From contig JAAZID010000216.1 in assembly GCA_012510295.1 (NCBI GenBank), forward strand, positions 1-6,405: a DNA stretch of 6,405 nucleotides, in the 5' to 3' direction. A program made the position numbers and the translations under genes. A model generated the notes under the pieces. It searched no databases, was not told the DNA's origin, and was given only the letters and a program-made list of their open reading frames with translations. How positions within the stretch are numbered: the stretch's first letter is position 1; every line of letters starts with the position of its first letter. Shown here piece by piece: positions 1-4,405 of this stretch. Origin of the DNA: Methanomicrobiales archaeon. Its GTDB lineage: Archaea > Halobacteriota > Methanomicrobia > Methanomicrobiales > Methanoculleaceae.

Positions 1-167
1 ATCTGTGCCTGCGTCTCCTGCATTGTCAGGGATGATCCGTTTTCACGCGCAGTGTTACATTCTTCAAGGAGCGTGTTATAGAGCCACCTGCAGGTATCGA
101 GTGCGACATTCAACCGTGCCTCAGTGGTTGCGTCTGGATACGCTCGATACTTGTAGGAAACGATCAT
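1..167 (-). CDS. tnpB: TnpB (IS605 OrfB family) N-terminal part, cut by the window edge
   Basis: TnpB is the RNA-guided nuclease-like accessory protein of IS200/IS605 elements and the ancestor of Cas12. Only the first 55 codons and two bases are present; they are open with no stop and continue beyond position 1. The start is ATG at 167-165, directly after the tnpA stop codon (170-168), with zero bases between. The visible protein begins MIVSYKYRAYPDATTEARL and continues with LDTCRWLYNTLLEE, matching the usual N-terminal helix-turn-helix segment of OrfB proteins (a 'YKYRLYP' strand, then a helix with C-x-W/F-x-YN). The RuvC-like acidic residues and the C-terminal zinc finger would lie outside the window, so whether the gene is intact cannot be told. 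No frameshift is seen in this piece, unlike tnpA. A plus-strand reading frame over the same bases (5-319) has no recognisable content. Confidence 0.82.
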   Translation of the reverse strand, partial: MIVSYKYRAYPDATTEARLNVALDTCRWLYNTLLEECNTARENGSSLTMQETQAQ

Positions 168-578
168 CTACTTCTCCAATTGCGAATCAACATATTCTTT
201 CAGAACATCAAGGCTTACCTGCCCCGACGTTGCGAGGAAATATGACGGCGGCCAGAATGAATTTCCCCACAACAAATTCTTTGTTGCAGGAAACTCCTGT
301 CGCGCAACCTCCGGGATGACACGCCCTTCATCACATTGATTGCTTTGACGAGGTTGGTTTTCGGAGTTGCCTTGAAGAGGAGATGGGAATGATCCACCGC
401 TGGTTCGTGAGCAACAACCTCTATACCCAAACCCGGTTGATAGGTTCCATACAATATCTTTCAGACGTTCCCGAATATTGTGAGAATACAACGCTTTCCG
501 ACGATACTTCACTACGACCACCAAATGATAGTGAAGAGCAAAGACCGAATGCGCTGACCTATCAAGGGTATACACCAT
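168..578 (-). pseudogene. tnpA: IS200/IS605 Y1 transposase TnpA, disrupted by two frameshifts
   Basis: Intact TnpA is a single-strand HUH transposase of about 130-140 residues that excises and inserts the element through 5'-phosphotyrosine links. The start at 578 gives MVYTLDRSAHSVFALHYHLV and then VVKYRRKAL, the family N terminus. After 'WNLSTGF' the match jumps to the next frame (GIEVVAHEPAVDHSHLLF), at a GGG run around 426-428. It returns to the first frame at a CGCG around 301-304, just before 'QEFPATKNLLWG'. Read across both breaks, the product is about 135 residues with the HUH pair (DHSHLL) and the catalytic-tyrosine region (FWPPSYFLATSG) both present. The changes amount to one extra base and then two extra bases, so the total is three and the stop at 170-168 stays in frame. 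A single-frame translation loses the HUH motif, so the protein should be inactive. Two sequencing errors are the alternative explanation; a programmed shift at both sites is unlikely. Confidence 0.85.
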
Positions 579-628
579 ACTGGGCGCACTATACTAGAAC
601 ACTGATGAAGATATAGGTATCACAGGAA

Positions 629-667
629 GGGCGGCGGAGCGCCCGTCCCCGCACCTGTTGACCGGGG
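629..667. terminator. Two tandem GC hairpins after modC (terminator or IS left-end structure)
   Basis: Two inverted repeats lie side by side: GGGCG/CGCCC (629-633 with 640-644, 6-base loop) and CCCCG/CGGGG (647-651 with 663-667, 11-base loop). They sit 64-102 bases beyond the modC stop, so they could end the mod transcript. They are also 51-89 bases upstream of tnpA, where an IS200/IS605 left end carries its transposase-binding hairpin. There is no U-tract directly after either stem on the minus strand, which weakens the intrinsic-terminator reading. Confidence 0.35.
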
Positions 668-730
668 TCTTCCCGCTCTGCCCCTTCACCCCACGGGATA
701 ACGCTGTGCCGGAACACCTCCACCCTCCAC

Positions 731-1444
731 TCACCCTTCAACAAAACTTGCTATAAACCCATTCTCCCGCATACCGAGCACCTCCTCAGGCGCCCCATCG
801 GCCGCAATCCTTCCCCCTTCGATGAGGCAGATACGGTCCGCAAGCTCACGGACATCCTGGAGGGTATGTGTGACGACGATGCAGGGGATACCGGCATTCG
901 CGATCTGAACGCGAAGTTCCTTCCTCATCGCACTTTTGGCCCGCATGTCGACCGCAGCGAGGGGTTCGTCGAGGAGGAGGAGCTCCGGTTCGAGCACCAG
1001 CGCCCGGGCGAGAGCCACCCGCTGCCGCTGCCCCCCCGAGAGCCGGCCGACGTTGACATCCGCCAGTTCCGCAAGCCTCATCGCACCGAGGTGCTCTGCT
1101 ACTGATGCAGCGATCTCAGGTTTTGAGATCTTCCTGCACCGGAGGCCGAACGCTACGTTCTCGGCGACGGTCATGTGCGGGAAGAGAGCATAGGACTGGA
1201 AGAGGTGTCCGATGTTTCGCCTCTCGGTGGATATGTTGATACCCTTCTCTGATGAAAAGAGCGTTCTCTCCCCGAGAATGAGCTCGCCCCGGTCAGGCGC
1301 AAGGATGCCCGAGATCAGGTTCAGCACCGTGGACTTGCCCGCACCGTTCTCACCGATGAGAACGAGGGTCTCCCCCTGCTCGACCGAGAATGCGACATCG
1401 AGAGCGAAGTCCCGCAGTTGCCTGGCAGCGTGAATGGAGAACAT
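731..1444 (-). CDS. modC: Molybdate/tungstate ABC transporter ATP-binding protein, short form without TOBE domain
   Basis: This is the cytoplasmic ATPase that powers oxyanion import through ModB. The 237 residues contain one complete ABC domain: Walker A GENGAGKST (31-39), Q-loop Gln83, signature LSGGQ (135-139), Walker B LLLLDE (155-160), D-loop around Asp166 and switch His193. ModC proteins are often about 350 residues, with a C-terminal TOBE/MOP domain that binds oxyanion and feeds back on transport. Here the chain stops right after the ABC core (ending FIASFVEG), so that regulatory domain is absent. There is no sign of a frameshift, so the short form looks natural. The ATG overlaps the modB stop by one base (TGATG), and a GGAGG lies 8 bases upstream, inside modB. 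The ABC domain alone would not tell molybdate from other oxyanions; the assignment rests on modA and modB. It is the last gene of the operon. Confidence 0.93.
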   Translation of the reverse strand: MFSIHAARQLRDFALDVAFSVEQGETLVLIGENGAGKSTVLNLISGILAPDRGELILGERTLFSSEKGINISTERRNIGHLFQSYALFPHMTVAENVAFGLRCRKISKPEIAASVAEHLGAMRLAELADVNVGRLSGGQRQRVALARALVLEPELLLLDEPLAAVDMRAKSAMRKELRVQIANAGIPCIVVTHTLQDVRELADRICLIEGGRIAADGAPEEVLGMRENGFIASFVEG

Positions 1445-2286
1445 CAGAATTTCCTCCGGGTGACGACCTTCACCGTGGCGATCACAGCAAACGATATAAC
1501 GACAAGGATGATCGCAAGACTGATCGCGGCATCGAGATCGCCCTGCATGGTTGTGTAGATCGCAAGCGGCATCGTCTGGGTTCTGCCCTGTAAGTTTCCG
1601 GCGAACATGATCGTGGCACCGAACTCACCGAGGGCCCGGGCAAACGAGAGTATCGCCCCTGATATGAGTCCGCCCCACGCAAGCGGGATGGTGACCCGGA
1701 AGGCGACAGTCCAGGGGGAAGCGCCGAGGGTCCGTGCTGCATCCTCGTAGAGTCGATCGACTGCCTCAAAACTCGCTTTTGCCTGCCTGATGTAGAACGG
1801 CGAGGCCACAAAGACCTGGGCCAGTATCACCGCGACCGTGGTGAATGCGATATGGATACCGAAGAGGTCAAGGTACTGCCCGACGACCCCCCGGCGCCCA
1901 AAGGCCATGAGGAGCGCAATACCCGCCACTGCCGGCGGCAGGACGATCGGAAGATCGGTCAGGGTGTCGACGATATCCCTGCCCGGATAGTCATACCGGG
2001 CGTTTGCAAGGGCAAGCGGCGTCCCGAATATGACGACGATCACCGTACTTATCGTCGCGGTGACGAGGGAGAGGGAGAGCGCATCGAGCACCACCGGTTC
2101 GGTAAGCGACCGGATGAAGGCTTCCGGCGCTATGCGCAGGAAGAGCGATGCAACTGGTATCGTGACGAAGAGAAGGAAGAGGGAGAGAAGAACCGCGACG
2201 AGGAGGGTGAATATCACCCTCCCCACTCGCGGCCGGCCGTTATGCCGATCTGTCTCAGTTTTCAACCGGAATTGGGTCAAATCCAT
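1444..2286 (-). CDS. modB: Molybdate/tungstate ABC transporter permease
   Basis: This is an inner-membrane channel subunit of the BPD_transp_1 (MetI-like) fold, 280 residues. Hydrophobic segments are visible at about 25-48, 68-92, 113-130, 146-163, 202-218 and 253-272. The cytoplasmic EAA loop that docks on ModC is clear at about 181-203 (EDAARTLGASPWTVAFRVTIP, with the conserved Gly at 188). The motif RALGEFGATIMFAGN (217-231) is typical of ModB/CysT-type oxyanion permeases. The ATG at 2286 lies inside modA and makes a 32-base overlap, with no evident Shine-Dalgarno sequence; the first 20 residues (MDLTQFRLKTETDRHNGRPR) are hydrophilic and not needed for the fold. In-frame GTG codons at 2226 and 2217 would give starts after the modA stop, so the true N terminus is uncertain by about 20 residues. 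The end overlaps the modC start by one base, so the two are probably translated together. Confidence 0.92.
   Translation of the reverse strand: MDLTQFRLKTETDRHNGRPRVGRVIFTLLVAVLLSLFLLFVTIPVASLFLRIAPEAFIRSLTEPVVLDALSLSLVTATISTVIVVIFGTPLALANARYDYPGRDIVDTLTDLPIVLPPAVAGIALLMAFGRRGVVGQYLDLFGIHIAFTTVAVILAQVFVASPFYIRQAKASFEAVDRLYEDAARTLGASPWTVAFRVTIPLAWGGLISGAILSFARALGEFGATIMFAGNLQGRTQTMPLAIYTTMQGDLDAAISLAIILVVISFAVIATVKVVTRRKF
1453..1457 (-). promoter_or_regulatory. Ribosome binding site of modC
   Basis: GGAGG on the minus strand ends 8 bases before the modC ATG (1444-1442) and lies within the last codons of modB. Together with the TGATG stop-start overlap this indicates coupled translation of modB and modC, and it fixes the modC start. 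Confidence 0.75.
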
Positions 2287-3088
2287 AATCGGTCAGTATG
2301 TCGCTACCGGCCGGACCACGGACGAATGCTATGAACGACTCCGCTTCAGCCTTGTGCGTTGATTCAGCAAGGACGCCGATCGGGTAGATGGGATTCTCGG
2401 TGATGTACTTTGATGGAATCTCAAACCGCTTCAGCTTGTCCCGGTCATCCTTGGAGATGTCGGACTTATAGACGAATGATGCATCCGCTTCGCCGAGGGT
2501 CAGTTTGGGCATCACTGAGGTCACCGCGGTCTCCTCAGAGATGACGTTTGCCATCACAGCATCGCGGTACTCTTCGCCGTACTCAGGATCGGCGGCCATG
2601 TTATCGAGCAGCTGCCGGGTGTAGTCACCGAAGGGAACGTCCTTGGTGCCTATGACGAGTTTCACACCGGGTTCTGCAAGATCTGCGAGCCCTTCGATCC
2701 CTGCCGGGTTGTCCGCCGGGGTGACCATGATCAGACAGTTCTCGACGAACTGAGCCACGGTATCATCAACCATAAACCCGCTGTCTTTGAGGGTGTTCAT
2801 GTGTTTCATATTCGCAGAGACGAATATATCAGCATCTGCTCCATGCTCGATCTGGGTGCGGAGATCCTGCGAACCGCTGAAGACGAACACGACCTTGATA
2901 TTTTCGTTCTCTGCCTCAAAGGCTTTGCCAATGTCAGTGAAGGCGCCCGTGAGTGATGCCGCCGTAAAGACGTTCAGGGTTACTGCGTCACCGGGGGTTT
3001 CCTGGGTGTCTGTGCATCCTGCAACCAGAAGACCGGCGATGATCAGAAGACTTACTGCAACAAGAGTTGCCGGAGTCGATCTTTTCAT
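2255..3088 (-). CDS. modA: Molybdate (or tungstate) substrate-binding lipoprotein
   Basis: This is the extracytoplasmic binding protein that delivers oxyanion to ModB. Its 277 residues begin with a lipoprotein signal: positive MKR, a hydrophobic stretch at about 8-23, and lipobox LVAGC with the lipidated Cys25. The mature part is a ModA-type (COG0725) two-lobed protein. By analogy with E. coli ModA, ligand contacts are expected at Ser45 in FTAASLTGA, the Ser71/Ser73 pair in FSGSQDLRTQI, the VPFGDY loop (151-156), the ETAV segment (187-190) and Tyr207 in ASFVYKSDI; all these positions look conserved. The C terminus FVRGPAGSDILTDYGFDPI is also typical. Family members of this branch bind molybdate and tungstate, and sequence alone does not decide which is preferred. 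Start ATG 3088 is supported by an AAGGTG Shine-Dalgarno sequence and a TATA-like box upstream. It is the first gene of the operon, and its last 32 bases overlap modB. Confidence 0.95.
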   Translation of the reverse strand: MKRSTPATLVAVSLLIIAGLLVAGCTDTQETPGDAVTLNVFTAASLTGAFTDIGKAFEAENENIKVVFVFSGSQDLRTQIEHGADADIFVSANMKHMNTLKDSGFMVDDTVAQFVENCLIMVTPADNPAGIEGLADLAEPGVKLVIGTKDVPFGDYTRQLLDNMAADPEYGEEYRDAVMANVISEETAVTSVMPKLTLGEADASFVYKSDISKDDRDKLKRFEIPSKYITENPIYPIGVLAESTHKAEAESFIAFVRGPAGSDILTDYGFDPIPVEN

Positions 3089-3093
3089 AAAAA

Positions 3094-3100
3094 CACCTTA
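3094..3100 (-). promoter_or_regulatory. Ribosome binding site of modA
   Basis: TAAGGTG on the minus strand is followed by TTTTT and the ATG at 3088. The spacing is 5 bases and the GGTG core suits a methanogen 16S rRNA tail, so this supports the modA start. Confidence 0.7.
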
Positions 3101-3124
3101 GCCATAAGGAATTACGATTCAAGG

Positions 3125-3132
3125 TATTTAAT
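3125..3132 (-). promoter_or_regulatory. Candidate TATA box of the mod operon
   Basis: ATTAAATA on the minus strand is centred about 40 bases before the modA ATG. Transcription would start near 3102, about 14 bases before the ATG, leaving room for the AAGGTG ribosome site. A second A/T-rich box (TTTAAAATAT, about 3185-3194) would give a leader of about 70 bases instead, so the choice is not settled. Confidence 0.45.
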
Positions 3133-3150
3133 CTGATGTGCTTTTAATCC

Positions 3151-3164
3151 CTGTTAATCAACAG
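3151..3164. promoter_or_regulatory. Candidate operator upstream of modA (imperfect palindrome)
   Basis: CTGTTAATCAACAG has five-base arms (CTGTT/AACAG) around AATC, with 12 of 14 positions symmetric. It lies about 20-35 bases upstream of the proximal TATA box and just downstream of the distal A/T-rich box, a usual place for a metal- or oxyanion-responsive regulator. It does not look like the E. coli ModE site, and no regulator can be named. A second, weaker palindrome (CATA...TATG) covers 3184-3200. Confidence 0.35.
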
Positions 3165-3226
3165 AGATTTACTCATAACAAGTCATATTTTAAATGTATG
3201 ATCTTACTATACGATCTACCCGACGG

Positions 3227-3232
3227 AAAAAA
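3227..3232 (-). terminator. Oligo-T tract downstream of the RHH gene
   Basis: The minus strand carries T6 (CTTTTTTCC) about 125 bases beyond the stop of the ribbon-helix-helix gene and upstream of the mod promoter. Archaeal RNA polymerase stops at such T-runs without needing a hairpin. One six-base tract is weak evidence. Apart from this and the mod promoter elements, nothing else is seen in the 266-base gap from 3089 to 3354. Confidence 0.3.
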
Positions 3233-3354
3233 GTCAGGTATCAATCAGAAGAGCTTTCCAGGTAGGGATAAGTAAACGAAGTGTACTCATAGTTAGGTTA
3301 ACCCATGGGAGAGGGGAGGCCGAACAGAATATCTCCACCACCAGGGGAGGTACC

Positions 3355-3639
3355 TCAACCGCGCCGCCACCGCTCTACCTCGTCCAGGAGCTCGCGACGG
3401 AATCCCTCAATGCGTTCATTCACCATTCTGACAAGAGGTTCTTCATCATTGATGCTGTTGTATGAGCGGCTCCGGCTTCGGGCTTCCTCAAGCGCTCTTG
3501 CTTTCGTCAGCTCACCGACAACGGATTGCGCCATATTCGAGTACTCGCCACTCTCGACCTTCTCTCGTAACCACCGGTAGAGGTGGCCGGGTAACCGCAC
3601 GCCCACCTGTTTGCTTGAGACGCTATCGGAAGATTCCAT
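3355..3639 (-). CDS. Ribbon-helix-helix (CopG/Arc-like) DNA-binding protein
   Basis: This 94-residue protein has the outline of a ribbon-helix-helix fold. A short beta strand with alternating side chains, KQVGVRLPG (10-18), would insert into the DNA major groove as a dimer. Helix 1 follows (LYRWLREKVESG, 20-31), then a turn SN and helix 2 (MAQSVVGELTKARAL, 36-50). The rest, about 51-94, is highly charged (EEARSRSRS, then RMVNERIEGFRRELLDEVERWRR) and probably forms a helix or coiled coil. No ligand-binding ACT domain like that of NikR is present. Such proteins act as local repressors or as antitoxins, but no toxin gene lies next to it. It is divergent from the zinc-ribbon gene and upstream of the mod operon on the same strand, so it could regulate either; neither is shown. 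The ATG at 3639 is directly preceded by GGAAAG, too close for a normal ribosome site; a TATA box at the right distance suggests a nearly leaderless message. Confidence 0.8.
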   Translation of the reverse strand: MESSDSVSSKQVGVRLPGHLYRWLREKVESGEYSNMAQSVVGELTKARALEEARSRSRSYNSINDEEPLVRMVNERIEGFRRELLDEVERWRRG

Positions 3640-3668
3640 CTTTCCTACTACAGATATCCACTAGGGCA

Positions 3669-3676
3669 ATTATATT
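3669..3676 (-). promoter_or_regulatory. Candidate TATA box of the RHH gene
   Basis: AATATAAT on the minus strand is centred about 33 bases before the ATG at 3639. With an archaeal spacing of about 26 bases, transcription would start near 3646, leaving a leader of roughly 7 bases. This fits the absence of a well-spaced Shine-Dalgarno sequence. Confidence 0.5.
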
Positions 3677-3710
3677 GTGTCGTTTTTATTTTTCCTTCGA
3701 AATACCAGTA

Positions 3711-3726
3711 GATACCTATCGGTATC
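3711..3726. promoter_or_regulatory. Near-perfect palindrome between the divergent RHH and zinc-ribbon genes
   Basis: GATACCTATCGGTATC has GATACC/GGTATC arms and is symmetric at 14 of 16 positions. It lies about 35-50 bases upstream of the RHH TATA box and 31-46 bases before the zinc-ribbon ATG. Ribbon-helix-helix dimers often bind such paired sites next to their own promoter. A third partial copy of the half-site (ATACC) occurs just before it, at 3702-3706. Binding is inferred only. Confidence 0.4.
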
Positions 3727-3730
3727 GTTA

Positions 3731-3745
3731 AGGTTCTGGAAACCT
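3731..3745. repeat. Inverted repeat AGGTT-N5-AACCT before the zinc-ribbon gene
   Basis: Perfect five-base arms around CTGGA end 11 bases before the ATG at 3757. In RNA they would form a small hairpin in the leader of the zinc-ribbon message, close to the start codon; in DNA they could be a second protein site next to the palindrome at 3711-3726. Confidence 0.35.
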
Positions 3746-3756
3746 ATGCCATTAGC

Positions 3757-4149
3757 ATGGAACAAGGCTGGCAGACTATCTGGATAGCAAGAGCAAGGCG
3801 AATTTGCATTGTTTCCAGTAATAAGAGGGGGAGTACATGTGCAGACCAGGATGGGATCCAACTTGTAACACCTCCGCCAGATGATATTGAGGAGGGCGCA
3901 CCCAGCCCCTGCCCTTTCTGCGGATATCATCGCCACATCAAAGATGTGATAGCCGCCCATCCAGAGCTGCACTCCATCCGCCGGTGCCTCGGGTGTGGTC
4001 TCCGGTTTGATCGCCGAGGAACAGCGTGCCCCCGGTGTGGCTCGCCAGGCGAGTATCTGGGGGCTGTCGTTGTGCCTGATAAGGGCCTGTACATACAATA
4101 CCGGTGCCACAGGTGCGGCCAGGGCTTTATGATCCGAAATGATCGATGA
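3757..4149 (+). CDS. Small protein with two zinc ribbons (four CxxC pairs), function unknown
   Basis: The 130-residue reading frame has four CxxC pairs: CPFC (52-55), CLGC (77-80), CPRC (91-94) and CHRC (117-120). Pairs one and two, then three and four, are spaced as two zinc-ribbon units, about 29 and 30 residues long, and each pair is followed by Gly, as in rubredoxin-like knuckles. I do not recognise a named family. No catalytic motif, membrane segment or signal is seen, so binding of nucleic acid or protein is the likeliest role. ATG 3757 is the only usable start: an in-frame stop lies at 3709 and no in-frame ATG, GTG or TTG occurs before the first CxxC. It has no clear Shine-Dalgarno sequence. 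The first 45 codons use more AGA/AGG and A/T-ending codons than the cysteine-rich part, so the N-terminal third could be poorly conserved or not translated as drawn. A minus-strand frame over the same bases has no recognisable content. Confidence 0.7.
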   Translation: MEQGWQTIWIARARRICIVSSNKRGSTCADQDGIQLVTPPPDDIEEGAPSPCPFCGYHRHIKDVIAAHPELHSIRRCLGCGLRFDRRGTACPRCGSPGEYLGAVVVPDKGLYIQYRCHRCGQGFMIRNDR

Positions 4150-4169
4150 TTCCTATCGGGTCTGAAAGT

Positions 4170-4182
4170 GCACAAACACCCG
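4170..4182 (+). repeat. 13-bp direct repeat, copy 1
   Basis: GCACAAACACCCG recurs exactly at 4239-4251, 69 bases away, on the same strand. A perfect inverted repeat (4211-4226) lies between the copies. The sequence is in the 256-base gap between the zinc-ribbon gene and the homocysteine hydrolase gene. Confidence 0.6.
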
Positions 4183-4210
4183 ATCTATCCCTCAGAGATC
4201 CAGGAAACCC

Positions 4211-4226
4211 CTGCATATAGATGCAG
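4211..4226. repeat. Perfect inverted repeat CTGCAT-ATAG-ATGCAG
   Basis: Six-base arms with no mismatch around ATAG, placed near the middle of the interval between the two direct-repeat copies. It may be a protein site or a small hairpin at the 3' end of the zinc-ribbon transcript. Confidence 0.5.
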
Positions 4227-4238
4227 CCATGCTTTGAA

Positions 4239-4251
4239 GCACAAACACCCG
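4239..4251 (+). repeat. 13-bp direct repeat, copy 2
   Basis: Second exact copy of GCACAAACACCCG. Both copies are preceded by a TGAA a few bases upstream, so the likeness extends slightly with a small gap. The 69-base period is a multiple of three, and both would read HKHP in the same frame, but no convincing gene covers them. Confidence 0.6.
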
Positions 4252-4329
4252 GACGTTGTACCGGACAATCCACACGAGATGCTCTCGACCGCGCGGACAG
4301 CAGCTCCCCTTCGGTCGCCAGGGAGAAGA

Positions 4330-4365
4330 GGGGCGGGGGCTCCCCTGACAGGGAGCTCCCGCCCC
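4330..4365. terminator. Strong hairpin between convergent genes, likely bidirectional terminator or 3'-end structure
   Basis: A 15-base stem (4330-4344 with 4351-4365) pairs throughout with a single G-U wobble around the loop CTGACA. The flanks AGGGAGAAG and CTCTCTGG can extend it with a small bulge. It lies 41 bases beyond the stop of the homocysteine hydrolase gene (minus) and 181 bases beyond the stop of the zinc-ribbon gene (plus), which run towards each other. No T-tract follows on either strand, so it may stabilise transcript ends rather than terminate in the bacterial manner. Confidence 0.6.
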
Positions 4366-4405
4366 CCCTCTCTGGAACATGGAGAAGTCCGAAGATCGAT
4401 AGCTG

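Larger units (their letters stand above)
1..620 (-). mobile_element. IS200/IS605-family insertion sequence, tnpA end (partial, decayed transposase)
   Basis: A Y1 transposase reading (tnpA) is followed directly by the start of a TnpB gene in the same direction, the arrangement of IS605-group elements. The far end, with most of tnpB and the right-end hairpin, lies outside the window. The outer boundary near 620 is a guess: tnpA begins at 578, modC ends at 731, and left-end hairpins normally lie within about 100 bp upstream of tnpA, so the true tip could be anywhere from about 590 to 670. IS200/IS605 elements make no target duplication and have no terminal inverted repeats, so the edge cannot be read from flanking repeats. 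Because tnpA is broken, this copy probably cannot move unless a related transposase acts in trans. Confidence 0.75.

Noticed and set aside
168..578. Programmed ribosomal frameshifting in tnpA
   Set aside because: Two shifts of different size would be needed, neither site is a classic slippery heptamer, and IS200/IS605 tnpA genes are normally single-frame.
1852..2362. Plus-strand frames of 160 and 110 residues opposite modB
   Set aside because: Highly charged, low-complexity translations antisense to a clear membrane permease; typical shadows of hydrophobic codons.
612..3719. The 9-mer GATACCTAT shared between the region near 612-620 (minus strand) and 3711-3719
   Set aside because: Shared 9-mers are expected by chance many times in 6.4 kb; no further similarity extends from it.
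3670..4110. Minus-strand 146-residue frame opposite the zinc-ribbon gene
   Set aside because: No recognisable domain, whereas the plus strand has four evenly arranged CxxC pairs; the minus frame would also overlap the RHH promoter.
4170..4251. Possible CRISPR remnant (two repeats with one spacer)
   Set aside because: The repeat is only 13 bp, the interval of 56 bases is too long, only two copies exist, and no cas gene is near.
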